DNA of 64,000 bases, taken from the NCBI GenBank assembly GCA_039889035.1, contig JBDQQY010000008.1, positions 272,262 to 336,261 on the forward strand. The letters run 5' to 3'. Below the pieces are notes generated by a model. It did not search any database. It was not told the origin of the DNA and saw only the letters and a program-made list of their open reading frames with translations. The position numbers and the translations under genes are program-made. Origin of the DNA: Plantactinospora sp039889035. GTDB taxonomy: Bacteria; Actinomycetota; Actinomycetes; Mycobacteriales; Micromonosporaceae. This document shows positions 53,554 to 63,031 of the stretch, piece after piece (positions within the stretch are counted from its first letter, which is position 1; each line of letters starts with the position of its first letter).

Positions 53554-54147
53554 TCAGCCCGGCGATCCGGCAACACCGCAGAGCCGTAGCGCGCTTTCGG
53601 AGAAGACGGTGTACGCCTCGTCCGCGGTGAGGTGTCCGGCGGCGACCTGGTCGGCGGCAGTGTGGGCGAGTCCAATGACGGCGACAGCCAGCCAGTCGGC
53701 CGACAAGGCAGAGTCGAAGTCGCCGGTGCGCTGGCCGCGCCGGATGACCCGTTCGAGTTGCGCGGTGCCGGCCAGATGTGCGGCTTCGCTGCCGGGCGGG
53801 GTACGGGCAAGGGCCGTCGTGAGCAGGTATGGATAGCGGCGGATGAGCTGCCAGCCGATGTCGAGATACTTGCGTAGCGCTGTGACCGGCGGGTCGGTGT
53901 CGAGTCGTGCGGCGTCGACGGCGTCGACGGTTTCGGCTCCCGCGGCATCGATTAGCGCCGCGATCAGCGCGTCCCGCGAGGCGAAGTGGGCGTAGACGGT
54001 TTGGCGGGTGACACCGGCTGCGTTGGCGAGTTCCTCCATGCTGGCGTCGGGCCGTTCGCCGAGCAGCGTGCGGGCCGCGGTAAGGATGGCGTCGATGCTG
54101 CGCCGGGCGTCGGAACGGCGACGACGGGTCTCGGGCGCATCACTCAT
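53554..54147 (-). CDS. TetR-family transcriptional regulator
   Basis: The 197-residue protein has the TetR HTH: SIDAILTAARTLLGERPDAS, MEELANAAGVTRQTVYAHFA then SRDALIAALID. The C-terminal ligand domain ends LSADWLAVAVIGLAHTAADQ. It diverges from the methyltransferase gene; a 15-base imperfect inverted repeat lies between them, so it likely represses that gene and itself. Ligand not known. Confidence 0.86.
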   Translation of the reverse strand: MSDAPETRRRRSDARRSIDAILTAARTLLGERPDASMEELANAAGVTRQTVYAHFASRDALIAALIDAAGAETVDAVDAARLDTDPPVTALRKYLDIGWQLIRRYPYLLTTALARTPPGSEAAHLAGTAQLERVIRRGQRTGDFDSALSADWLAVAVIGLAHTAADQVAAGHLTADEAYTVFSESALRLCGVAGSPG

Positions 54148-54177
54148 TACGGGGCAGGCTACCGGCTTTGGTCATCC

Positions 54178-54219
54178 TTGACAACTTGTAAGAGTTCATT
54201 AACACTTACAGCATGTCAA
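54178..54219. promoter_or_regulatory. Inverted repeat between TetR and methyltransferase genes
   Basis: The left arm TTGACAACTTGTAAG (54178-54192) and the right arm CTTACAGCATGTCAA (54205-54219) match at 12 of 15 positions. The spacer is 12 bases. TTGACA can also be a -35 element for the rightward gene. Candidate TetR operator. Confidence 0.6.
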
Positions 54220-54307
54220 AGATCTTATGGTCAACGTGGACTGCCGGCACGAACGCGCCCATCTCACCCAGCCGCCGTCAATCACCAACCCGGAAGGACC
54301 ACCCGGC

Positions 54308-55060
54308 ATGACCGCCACGCCCTCCCGCGGCCGCCCCTACTACGGCATTGACGCGCCACCGATCCCGGCCCTGCTCGGCGCGGCGGGGGTCGCCTCCGCC
54401 CTGGCTGCTGCCAGCCGGCGCACCGGCCGAACCACCCTGGCCGTCACCAGCGCGGTAATGCTCGCCGGTACTGGCATCTACCTGCACACCACGCTGCGCG
54501 GCAAGCTCCGCGCCTGGGAAGAAATCCTCGACCGGGCAGCCCTCAGGGGCGACGAGCAGGTGCTGGACCTGGGTTGCGGCCGCGGCGCGGTACTGGTTGC
54601 AGCAGCCCGCCGGCTCTCGCAGGGGCGGGCCGTCGGCGTGGACCTGTGGTCGGCCGACCAGAGCGGCAACCGCCCGGAGGCCACCCTCGCCAACGCTGCC
54701 GCGGCCGGGGTCGCCGACCGGGTCGACGTGCGCACCGGCGACATGACAGCGTTGCCCTTCCCGAACGACTCGTTCGATGTCGTGACCAGCGCAATGGCCA
54801 TTCACAACATCCCGTCGGCCGAAGGGCGGTACCGCGCGCTGGACGAGGCGATCCGGGTGCTACGCCCCGGCGGCCGACTGTTCATCGCCGACCCGTCGCC
54901 GTTCGTGCGCAAGTACGCCGCACACCTCGGGCAGGGCACCCTGCGCGCGCTCGGGCCCGGGTACTGGTACAGCGGGCCCTGGATCGCCGTGAGTCTCCTG
55001 CACCTCGTCAACCAGGGCATCATCGAGCACGACCAGCCGATCCCACCCATCGACGCATAA
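54308..55060 (+). CDS. Membrane-anchored SAM-dependent methyltransferase
   Basis: The 250-residue protein has two hydrophobic segments near residues 17-60 (PALLGAAGVASALAAASRR and TLAVTSAVMLAGTGIYLHTT). A class I methyltransferase follows: motif I VLDLGCGRGAVLVAAARRLS, an acidic VGVDLW strand, and motif IV SFDVVTSAMAIHNIP then EAIRVLRPGGRLFIADPS. The start has GGAAGGACC. Membrane anchoring hints at a lipid or quinone substrate. Under TetR control by position. Confidence 0.8.
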   Translation: MTATPSRGRPYYGIDAPPIPALLGAAGVASALAAASRRTGRTTLAVTSAVMLAGTGIYLHTTLRGKLRAWEEILDRAALRGDEQVLDLGCGRGAVLVAAARRLSQGRAVGVDLWSADQSGNRPEATLANAAAAGVADRVDVRTGDMTALPFPNDSFDVVTSAMAIHNIPSAEGRYRALDEAIRVLRPGGRLFIADPSPFVRKYAAHLGQGTLRALGPGYWYSGPWIAVSLLHLVNQGIIEHDQPIPPIDA

Positions 55061-55078
55061 CAATTCCATCCTATGGTC

Positions 55079-55170
55079 GGGCGCCCGCACATCGGCAAGA
55101 TCGGACGCCGCGCCAGCCGTACGCCGCCACGCTGCACAGCCCGCCGCCGCGCGTGCCCTGCGGCACATCC
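55079..55170 (+). repeat. Dispersed repeat, copy 5 (long form)
   Basis: Contains CCGCACATCGGCAAGATCGG, then ACGCCGCGCCAGCCGTACGC. It begins 19 bases after the methyltransferase stop. Same extended form as the copy at 51431. Confidence 0.5.
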
Positions 55171-55344
55171 GCATCCTTGATCTTGGCGTCTGACTGTGCG
55201 GCTTCCACCGCGCTGGAGTTCGGGTCTTGGAACGACGTGTCCATGACGATGATGGCGAGATCAATGCGTCGCCGTGGCGGGGCCGCAGAGCCGGGACCTG
55301 CGCCAGATCGACGAGTCAGGAGATGTCCGTTGGGGTGAGGCCGC

Positions 55345-55776
55345 CTATGTGCTTGTCGGCCACGCCCAAGCGACCCGGATGATGACCAGCAGGAGCGCTA
55401 TCTCGATCAGGGTCCCGACGATGTAGTAGACCCAGCTCTCACCGATGAGTGTGGCCGTCGCGGTTACCACGTAGATCAGGCTGACGACGATGTTGGCGAT
55501 CCGGTTGACCCGCGCCTGGGCGAGCAGCGAGACGACGACCATCAACGCCGCGACCACGATGTACAGCGTCGTGAGCACAAGGAACGTCTGGTCGATCGTG
55601 AACTCGGTGCCGGACACCTCGCCGGCGAGCACTCCGTTGATCACATCAGCGCGGTAGAAGCCGAAGATGTCGACGTAGGCGAACACGAGCAGCGTGGTGA
55701 CCCATAAGCCGCAGAGCACGACCTTGACGTCGAGCTTGGTGTCAAGAAGGTCGCTCGCCGGATGTCCGTTCTTCAC
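55345..55776 (-). CDS. DUF6326-like four-helix membrane protein
   Basis: The 143-residue protein has four predicted helices: VVLCGLWVTTLLVFAYVDIF, FLVLTTLYIVVAALMVVVSL, IANIVVSLIYVVTATATLIG and YYIVGTLIEIALLLVIIRVA. The GFYRADVINGVLAGEVSG loop is a family hallmark of DUF6326 proteins. The GTG start follows GAGGGAG. It diverges from a two-component system, which may control it. Function of the family is unknown. Confidence 0.72.
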   Translation of the reverse strand: MKNGHPASDLLDTKLDVKVVLCGLWVTTLLVFAYVDIFGFYRADVINGVLAGEVSGTEFTIDQTFLVLTTLYIVVAALMVVVSLLAQARVNRIANIVVSLIYVVTATATLIGESWVYYIVGTLIEIALLLVIIRVAWAWPTST

Positions 55777-55944
55777 AGGTTGTCTCCCTCTAGTAGCCCC
55801 GTAGTGGGACGCGTCCCCAGTCTCGGCGCGCCGGCGGCGGGGCGCCCGAGTCCTGCGGCCGACGCTTTCCTGGCTCATCGGCCAGGGAAGCGGCTGGTCG
55901 CGCGGCGGGTTCGCGGCGATCGCCGGACCGCTACTGTGGCAGTC

Positions 55945-57087
55945 GTGTCGAACGCTGCGACGACGTTGCGGGCCGTCGTTCGGCGCCGGACGCTGTACAC
56001 CCGGCGCGACTGGGCCCTCGCTGCGCTGGTGCTGACCGTGCTCGTGTTCGATGTGGCCTTCCGAGACCTGGCCTGGCGACCGGTAGCCGTCGCATTCGGA
56101 TGTGGCCTGGCGCTCGCGGCCCTGGTCCGGCGGGTCTATCCGCTGCCCGCGGTGGTGTTCGCCTTTGGAGGGTTCGCGGTCCTCGACGTGGCCGCGTTCG
56201 TCGTGGGCACCGAACCCGTGGTCCTGCACAGCGGATGGGTGGTGTTCGTGCTGGCCTACTCGCTTCTGCGGCGGGGGGCCGGCCGCGATGTGGCCATCGG
56301 GGTGACGGTCATGGCGGTGGGACTGACCGCCATAGTCAGCGTCGACTTCCCCGGGTTCGCCGAGACTACCGCCGGGATCGCCATGGTGCTGCTGGCCGCT
56401 GCCCTCGGGGCGTCCGTGCGCTACCGGACCATCGCCCGCGGACAGCTGATCGTGCAGGCCAGGCTTCAGGAGCGCGAACAGCTGGCTCGGGAGTTGCACG
56501 ACACCGTGGCTCACCACGTCTCCGCGATCGCGATCCAGGCGCAGGCAGGCTTGTTCCTTGCCCGGTCATCGTCGCTGAGCGGAGCGACGGAGGCCCTCGA
56601 AACGATCAACCGCGAGGCGGCCCGGACGCTCGCGGAGATGCGCACGATGGTCAGCGCGCTGCGCGACCACCAGCAGCAGCCGCCGCTGGTTCCGCAGCGT
56701 CGGATCGCCGACATCGAAGGTCTCGCCGCCGACAGCACCGAGGCGCCACGCATCGGCGTCGAGCTGCGCGGTGACCTGACGAAACTCCCACCGGCCGTCG
56801 AGGGTGCCCTCTACCGCGTGACGCAGGAATCGATCACCAACGCCCAGCGCCACGCCCAGCAGGCGACCCGAGTCCGGGTCGAGGTGACCGGCAGCGCTAC
56901 CGATGTCCAGCTGACGGTCAGCGACGACGGCGCCCGCGTCGCGTCTGCTGCCGGTCCGTCCGGATTCGGTTTGGTCGGCATGACCGAGCGGATCACGCTC
57001 CTGGGTGGCACGCTCACCGCCGGACCGAATCCGGATCGCGGCTGGAGCGTCCGGGTCGTCCTTCCCCGCCGAGGCGCCGCGACATGA
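55945..57087 (+). CDS. Sensor histidine kinase (NarL-type partner)
   Basis: The 380-residue protein has four to five membrane helices in the first 155 residues. A HisKA_3 dimerisation helix contains the phosphoacceptor His in ARELHDTVAHHVSAIAIQAQ (near 185). An HATPase_c domain (ESITNAQRHAQQATRVRVEV, then PSGFGLVGMTERITLLGGTL) completes it. The GTG at 55945 has a TACTGT box eight bases upstream, so translation could be leaderless. Its stop overlaps the regulator ATG (ATGA). The stimulus is unknown. Confidence 0.88.
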   Translation: MSNAATTLRAVVRRRTLYTRRDWALAALVLTVLVFDVAFRDLAWRPVAVAFGCGLALAALVRRVYPLPAVVFAFGGFAVLDVAAFVVGTEPVVLHSGWVVFVLAYSLLRRGAGRDVAIGVTVMAVGLTAIVSVDFPGFAETTAGIAMVLLAAALGASVRYRTIARGQLIVQARLQEREQLARELHDTVAHHVSAIAIQAQAGLFLARSSSLSGATEALETINREAARTLAEMRTMVSALRDHQQQPPLVPQRRIADIEGLAADSTEAPRIGVELRGDLTKLPPAVEGALYRVTQESITNAQRHAQQATRVRVEVTGSATDVQLTVSDDGARVASAAGPSGFGLVGMTERITLLGGTLTAGPNPDRGWSVRVVLPRRGAAT

Positions 57088-57737
57088 CCATCCGGGTCCT
57101 CATCGCCGACGACCAGGGAATCGTCCGGGCGGGACTGTCGACGATCCTCAACGGCCAGCCCGGCATCGAGGTGGTCGGGCAGGCAGCCGACGGACGTACG
57201 GCCGTCGCGCTCGCCCGCCGCCTGCGGCCGGATGTATGCCTGTTCGACATCCGGATGCCCGTCCTGGACGGCATCGAAGCCACCCGTCTGCTCGCCGGAC
57301 CGGACATCGCCGATCCGATCGCCGTCGTCGTGATCACCACGTTCGACACCGACGAATACATCTACGGCGCCCTCAAGGCGGGCGCCCGCGGCTTCCTGCT
57401 CAAGGGTGCCGAACCGGACCAACTGGTCCAGGCGATCCACGCCGCCGTGCAGGGTGACGCGCTCATCGACCCAGCCATCACCCGCCGGCTGCTCGCCACG
57501 TTCGCCACCAGCGGCCCTGCCACCACACCGGCCCAGCCGGCCGACGGCCTGACAGACCGGGAGGAAGACGTGCTGGGCAGGGTCGCGCTGGGCAGGACGA
57601 ACGCTGAGATTGCGCGGGATCTGCACATAAGTATGAGTACGGTCAAGTTCCATCTCACCGGTCTCATGACGAAACTCGGTGCCCGGAACCGGGTCGAACT
57701 CGCCATCTGGGCCTACCAGACCAACCGCGTTACGTGA
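57084..57737 (+). CDS. NarL/LuxR-type response regulator
   Basis: The 217-residue regulator has a receiver domain with Asp near 55 (CLFDIRMPVLDGIEATRLLA), Thr in VITTFDTDEY and Lys in RGFLLKGAEPDQ. A C-terminal LuxR HTH (TDREEDVLGRVALGRTNAEI then DLHISMSTVKFHLTGLMTKL) follows. Partner of the preceding kinase, coupled by a four-base overlap. Possible targets include the divergent DUF6326 gene. Confidence 0.93.
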   Translation: MTIRVLIADDQGIVRAGLSTILNGQPGIEVVGQAADGRTAVALARRLRPDVCLFDIRMPVLDGIEATRLLAGPDIADPIAVVVITTFDTDEYIYGALKAGARGFLLKGAEPDQLVQAIHAAVQGDALIDPAITRRLLATFATSGPATTPAQPADGLTDREEDVLGRVALGRTNAEIARDLHISMSTVKFHLTGLMTKLGARNRVELAIWAYQTNRVT

Positions 57738-58455
57738 CGCCGCGTCCCGGGGTGTGTCAGTCGATGCGCCGCAAGTCCGAGGCGCTCCCCGCCGCACGAA
57801 GCGTTCCCGCATGGTTGCGGAATGCTCGGTCGTCTGCGCCAGCAGCGTCACCCACGCCCGGTCGGGATCGCGTTCTCGTCACGTTCCACGGTCCGATACG
57901 CCGGCACCTGCGCCAAACCAGTGCATGCATGCAGCAGGCGCCCCGGTGGCGCGCAGCGTGTAATGGGTGTGGAACAAGCCGCGCGATCAAGTCCGACACC
58001 AGGCGAGGGTCCACCGCTGATCGGCTCAGCCGCGCACCCGCTGGGCCCATCGGCATACTTGAGGCGCCTACTGGCAAGACCCGACACCCGGACATCGGCA
58101 GTTCCGGACGTCGGCCGACGGCGGAGACCACTCACCCAGCGTAACCGCTCCGGCTGGTGGTGGCCCGCGCGAACGGCGGCAATAGAGTACGCCGCCCGAT
58201 GCTTCGGCGAGAATATCGGGGGCGCATCTGACTTTGCCGCCGCCGTAGCTATGCGTTATCGGCACCGGTCGTTCGCCCGGTGGATCCGCCGGTCCATGAT
58301 TGAGATCCGATCTTCGCTCTCAGAAGCCTATTCAATGCCTCGAAGCACACCATGCGGAAGGATCACCCTGGGCAACAAACGTCGCCCCGATTGTCGAGCG
58401 TCGGGCGCAACCGCGGTCTTCGGGGAACGGTGATCGTCCGGTGGCGTTTGGCCTA
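57738..58455. other. 718-base gap with repeat copy
   Basis: No gene is supported in this stretch. A strong repeat copy lies at 58085-58156. A weaker partial match near 57753-57810 includes CGCACGAAGCG. The remaining sequence has short open frames without bias or starts. Confidence 0.4.
58085..58156 (+). repeat. Dispersed 70-bp repeat, copy 6
   Basis: Contains ACATCGGCAGTTCCGGACGT then CGGCCG and CAGCGTAACCGCTCCGGCT. It aligns over its full length with the 63781 copy. In both, bases 5-9 of the element can pair with bases 20-24 (CCGGA with TCCGG here), and one pair differs in a compensated way. Confidence 0.6.
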
Positions 58456-58824
58456 TCAGGCGCGGTCGTGGAGAGTGACCTGGTAGCCGTCGAGGTCGGC
58501 GAAGGTGAAGGTCCGACCGAAGGGGCCGTCGATCGGTGCGGCGACGATGGTGTGACCGTCGGCGGCGAGAGCATCGTGAATGGCCTGGACGTCTGTGGCG
58601 TGGAGCCAGATCGCGACACCGATGCCGGGCTGAGCAATGGATGCGAGATCGGTGCCGGGAACGACGTCGCGGAGTGCGAACGCGATAGGGCTCGTCTCGA
58701 AGACGACGGCGTGCGGAGGTCCGGCCTGCGAGCGGACGAGGCCGAGGTACTGCTCGTAGAACGCCTGCGAAGCGTCGAGGTCACGCGCTTGCAGCGAGAT
58801 GAAGTCGGGACCGGTGGCGGGCAT
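58456..58824 (-). CDS. VOC-family glyoxalase/dioxygenase-like protein
   Basis: The 122-residue protein has two VOC half-motifs: DFISLQARDLDASQAFYEQY LG-type start and TFTFADLDGYQVTLHDRA end, with a metal-site candidate in VAIWLHATDV. It diverges from a MarR regulator over two symmetric sites, so it is probably under MarR control and may act on the MarR ligand. Bleomycin-resistance-like or glyoxalase-like activity possible. Confidence 0.82.
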   Translation of the reverse strand: MPATGPDFISLQARDLDASQAFYEQYLGLVRSQAGPPHAVVFETSPIAFALRDVVPGTDLASIAQPGIGVAIWLHATDVQAIHDALAADGHTIVAAPIDGPFGRTFTFADLDGYQVTLHDRA

Positions 58825-58844
58825 AATGATGCTCCTTGTCTTCG

Positions 58845-58887
58845 TGTCAGTTTCCTGACATGGGAAATGTATGTCACAATCCTGACA
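58845..58887. promoter_or_regulatory. Pair of TGTCA-N6-TGACA operators
   Basis: TGTCAGTTTCCTGACA at 58845-58860 and TGTCACAATCCTGACA at 58872-58887 share identical arms and spacing, 27 bases centre to centre. The second ends on the first base of the MarR start codon; the first lies over the start region of the divergent VOC transcript. Confidence 0.75.
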
Positions 58888-59345
58888 TGAGTCAAGACGG
58901 TCTCGGCGTCAACCTGGAGACGTCGCTGGGCTACCTGCTGAAAGAGGCGTCGAGCGCCCTCCGCGCAGCCATGGAGGAGGTGCTGCGGCCGCTCGGGATG
59001 AGCGTGACGCACTACTCCTGCCTGGAGTTGCTGGCTCAACGGCCGGGCTTGTCGAACTCCGAGCTCGCACGGGGCGCGTTCGTGACCCGGCAGACGATGA
59101 ACGTGCTGCTCCAGGCCCTGGAACGAGATGGCTACGTGACCAGGCCCGCGGAGGCACCCGTCGGGAAGGTTCTTCCCACGCGGCTCACGCCTCGCGGCCG
59201 GCGGAGCCTGGAGAAGGCGACCGTAGCTGTCCGGTCCGTCGAGGTCAGAATGCTGGCCGGCATGACCGAGACCGAGCAGTCGGACGCGTTCCGGATCCTG
59301 CGGAGCATGATCCACTCCCTGCGCGATGGCAACGACGGCGCATAG
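58887..59345 (+). CDS. MarR-family transcriptional regulator
   Basis: The 152-residue winged-helix protein has the recognition region LAQRPGLSNSELARGAFVTR then QTMNVLLQALERDGYVTRPA and a wing ending LPTRLTPRGRRSLEKA. Dimerisation helices flank it. ATG 58887 matches the family length; an earlier ATG at 58836 lies in the operator. It likely represses itself and the divergent VOC gene through the two TGTCA-N6-TGACA sites. Confidence 0.9.
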   Translation: MSQDGLGVNLETSLGYLLKEASSALRAAMEEVLRPLGMSVTHYSCLELLAQRPGLSNSELARGAFVTRQTMNVLLQALERDGYVTRPAEAPVGKVLPTRLTPRGRRSLEKATVAVRSVEVRMLAGMTETEQSDAFRILRSMIHSLRDGNDGA

Positions 59346-59757
59346 CTCCTTTCCTGGCGCACGTCTCGTCACACCCGGATAGGGGTGCAGACGAGCGTGA
59401 AAACCCGTGCGGGCGACCTCGAAAACTGACAGAGCCCGACTACACCCTGATCGGCGATGAGCCTCTTTATAGGCTGTCCGGTGCAAGCGGGCGGTGGCTT
59501 CATGCGACCATTTTCGACGCCGCTCAACGCCATGGGGTGGATTTGCCGAATTCCGGCGATGGATTACGCCCAACGCTAGGATCCGCCTCGACGGCGGACG
59601 CACTCAATTCGGCAGTTCCGGACGTGGACAGGCACGGGGGCGGGCGACGGGGCGTGGCGGCTTGCCATCAGAGTGGTTCGTGACTGGCTGCGCTGCGACG
59701 GTGCGACCGTGTCGACGCACCGATCGATGGTGATGATGATGTGCTGTACTGCCACGC
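59346..59757. other. Intergenic region with partial repeat
   Basis: Over 400 bases without a supported gene. A partial repeat copy lies at 59601-59666. No regulator site stands out. TGCTGTACTGC at 59741-59751 could hold a -10 box for the next gene. Confidence 0.35.
59601..59666 (+). repeat. Dispersed repeat, copy 7 (partial)
   Basis: Contains TTCGGCAGTTCCGGACGTGG then GGCGACGGGGCGTGGCGGCTT. The left 25 bases match the 58085 copy well; the right part is degraded. Confidence 0.4.
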
Positions 59758-60450
<693 letters not shown>

Positions 60451-60480
60451 GGCTCTGTCACATGAACGTGAGACAGGGCC
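60451..60480 (+). terminator. Hairpin terminator of the Gly-Asp repeat gene
   Basis: GGCTCTGTC (60451-60459) pairs with GACAGGGCC (60472-60480), one G-U, loop of 12 bases that can also fold. It begins at the first base after the stop. Confidence 0.65.
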
Positions 60481-60680
60481 GTTCGTGGGTGCATTCCTCG
60501 GTGACGCTTTGCATGACGCGCGGTCGGCGGCAGATGCGGATGTCTACTGCGGATGGCGCGCCGGGAACGCCTCGCGCTGTCCGGGGCCAGAGCGACGCGG
60601 CCGACGCGCGCATGCTCGCCGAACTCTGCGCTACTGGGGCGGAGGTATGCGCCACGGGCTAGGGTCGCGACGTCGCGGCT

Positions 60681-61025
60681 TCATCGCGCGTCAACAACCG
60701 TCCAGCCGCGACGTTGCAGCTCAGCCAACACCTTACCGGCACGAACAGCCCAGAAAATCACGGCCTCGTCGTGACCGCGGCCCACAATCCTGAAGCCGCT
60801 GGCCAGGACGGGGACGCGGCCGAACCGGCAGATCGATACAAGGCTGGTGTGCGTGACCCGGAACTCTCCGAACAAGGACGAGATCGTAAGCTGCCGTTCC
60901 CCGACGCGCAGCCGAGCGAACGGCCATGTCGCGTGTCGGTTGGTCCGAAAATCCGACCCCAACGACCGCACGTCGCGATCGATGTAGGCAACGCCCCCAC
61001 GAACGCTGAACTCCTCCTCGGACAT
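60681..61025 (-). CDS. Small hypothetical protein, PH-like
   Basis: The 114-residue protein reads ATWPFARLRVGERQLTISSL, FGEFRVTHTSLVSICRFGRV and GHDEAVIFWAVRAGKVLAEL, a beta-rich core then a C-terminal helix, reminiscent of bacterial PH-like domains. No certain family. Well-biased codons. It stands alone on the minus strand. Confidence 0.5.
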   Translation of the reverse strand: MSEEEFSVRGGVAYIDRDVRSLGSDFRTNRHATWPFARLRVGERQLTISSLFGEFRVTHTSLVSICRFGRVPVLASGFRIVGRGHDEAVIFWAVRAGKVLAELQRRGWTVVDAR

Positions 61026-61261
61026 GCGGCGATCATCGCAGGCACCGGCACCATGTCCGTCGGGTAGAACCGGGCCCGCGGATTGATCCGACTGGCCTAC
61101 TGAGATCTCCTTGGCCTACGTCACTGCACCCGAAGGAGCCTTCGCGCGCGGATCGCGGCAGCTCCGTGTCTCCTGGACTCGGTCGCTGCCTGCCGTGGCA
61201 GTTGACCGGGTCGCCCGCGTGCGACCCGGTTCGCGGTCGTTGCCCTGCGGCCGTTGCTGGC

Positions 61262-61930
61262 TCAGGGGACTTGCGGCGGGCGAGCGCGGTTTCCCGCTCC
61301 CCAGTAGAACGGCCCGGACGTCGCATGAACCCTGATGCGCCAATCCATCCGGTCGAGCTGCTGTTCGAGGTCTTCGGGCTGGTAGGGGACCTTGACGATC
61401 CGGTAGGCCGTTCCGTCGGCGAGCCGGCGTTGGACGACTGGGGAGTTCTCGCCCTCGATGAGTTCCTCGACCGTGCGGTACCCGTCGTCGACGAAGAACA
61501 CCCTTCCATCCGGTTGCAGACATTCGGCCACCAGCGACCAGAACGACGCGAAGCGTTCCGGCGGAACGTGCGACAACCAGAACCCGAAGAACACGACGTC
61601 ATAGCGACGGTCAGGCCGCCAGGCGAACAAATCAGCGAGCACGAATCGGACCCGCTGCTTACCCACCCGGGCCGAGGCAATACCAAGCATCTCAGCGGAG
61701 GCGTCCACGGCCGTCACGTCGGTGGCATGTCGCAGCAACTGGCCGGTCCATGTGCCTGGGCCGCAGGCGAGTTCGAGCACGCTGCCGTTCGGCCGGAACG
61801 TATCCAGCGCCTCGGACACTTCATCACCGCCGGGCAACGGCAGCGCGTGGTCGTCGTACTCGGGAGCAACCGCTCGATAGAACCCGGCCTGCTCGTCGAG
61901 CAACTCTGCCAGATCATCGCGACCAACCAT
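61262..61930 (-). CDS. Class I SAM-dependent methyltransferase
   Basis: The 222-residue cytosolic protein has motif I VLELACGPGTWTGQLLRHAT, acidic VTAVDASAEMLGIAS, motif II region VRFVLADLFAWRPDRRYDVV, and FWLSHVPPERFASFWSLVAE. The pattern matches small-molecule methyltransferases. It lies 77 bases downstream of a phosphotransferase gene on the same strand, suggesting a resistance or modification pair. Confidence 0.82.
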   Translation of the reverse strand: MVGRDDLAELLDEQAGFYRAVAPEYDDHALPLPGGDEVSEALDTFRPNGSVLELACGPGTWTGQLLRHATDVTAVDASAEMLGIASARVGKQRVRFVLADLFAWRPDRRYDVVFFGFWLSHVPPERFASFWSLVAECLQPDGRVFFVDDGYRTVEELIEGENSPVVQRRLADGTAYRIVKVPYQPEDLEQQLDRMDWRIRVHATSGPFYWGAGNRARPPQVP

Positions 61931-62007
61931 CTGTCGAATATTCCGGAACCCGGACCGCGCCGCAACATCGACAAGATCGGCAACCGGGCGGTCCGAGCAG
62001 CTACCCC

Positions 62008-62754
62008 TTACATCCGGGATCTCAACACGTCGAACTCACAGCCGGGCAGGGACGGGTCGAAGCCGTGCTCGACCAGCCAGCGGGCCGCCACCAGGCTTCG
62101 CCACGACCACCACCCGCGGATCACGTCGAGGTCGACATCGGTGCCGTAGCCGGCGACCACATCGTCAAGGTGCTCCTCGTGTCCGAGCGTCAGGACGGCG
62201 AGGTCGTACAGGGCATCGCCCTGGGCCGCCTCGGACCAGTCGATCACACCGGTGATCTCGCCACCGTCGACGAACACGTGGGTGATCTGCAGGTCGCCGT
62301 GCATGAACACCGGTTTCCACGGCCGCAGCGCAGCCTCAGCAACCTGACGGTTACGGGTGACCACATCCGTGGGAAGGACACCATTCGTGACGAGCCACTC
62401 ACATTCGCCGTCGAGGCGCGACGCGATCTCGTCGAGGCGCCGACCGGGCCATGGCGGCAGGGGCGCGTCGTGCAGCGTCCGCGTGGCCGAACCCGCCGCG
62501 GCCCACGCCGCCGACGACGCGGGCGACGGCTCGCCGAGGCGGCCCAGTGCCATCCCGGGCAGGGCGGCGAGCGCGAGCACGGGTGGCTTGCGCCACAGGA
62601 CCTGCGGAGTCGGAATCGGCGCCAGAGCCATCGCCTCGACCTCGACGTCGGTGCGCGTCTGATCAGCGTCGATCTTCAGGAACACATCACCGACCCGCAG
62701 GGTCGCCCGCTCGTCATGGGCGACGACGACCTCAACTTCTTCCACGTCGGCCAT
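62008..62754 (-). CDS. Aminoglycoside-phosphotransferase-family (APH) kinase
   Basis: The 248-residue kinase-like protein has the Brenner-type motif FMHGDLQITHVFVDGGEITG (catalytic Asp in HGD; the usual Asn is replaced by His here) and metal-binding Asp in GVIDWSEAAQGDALYDLAVL. The N-terminal lobe is VFLKIDADQTRTDVEVEAMA (Lys for ATP). Substrates range from aminoglycosides to macrolides or homoserine. Upstream of the methyltransferase, same strand. Confidence 0.83.
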   Translation of the reverse strand: MADVEEVEVVVAHDERATLRVGDVFLKIDADQTRTDVEVEAMALAPIPTPQVLWRKPPVLALAALPGMALGRLGEPSPASSAAWAAAGSATRTLHDAPLPPWPGRRLDEIASRLDGECEWLVTNGVLPTDVVTRNRQVAEAALRPWKPVFMHGDLQITHVFVDGGEITGVIDWSEAAQGDALYDLAVLTLGHEEHLDDVVAGYGTDVDLDVIRGWWSWRSLVAARWLVEHGFDPSLPGCEFDVLRSRM

Positions 62755-63031
62755 TATCGCGAGATGATCATCGACGCCGCCCCGGGTTTATTGCGTGCGA
62801 ATCGAAGTGCGCTACGGCGCACAGGCGAGCGACCTGGCCGATTCGCGCGCATCGGCATGACCGTGCGCCACACGCCGACCGGCGCCGTCACCCTGTGTGA
62901 CTTGTAGGCAACCTGTCACCGCGCCCGGATCGCGGCAGATCGGATGCTCAACCGGCCACCTGTGCGGGCGGCGGCCGGCGGTCGGTCGTGTCCGCATGCG
63001 TCTCGGGCGGTACGTGTGCGGGTAGGAAGAC

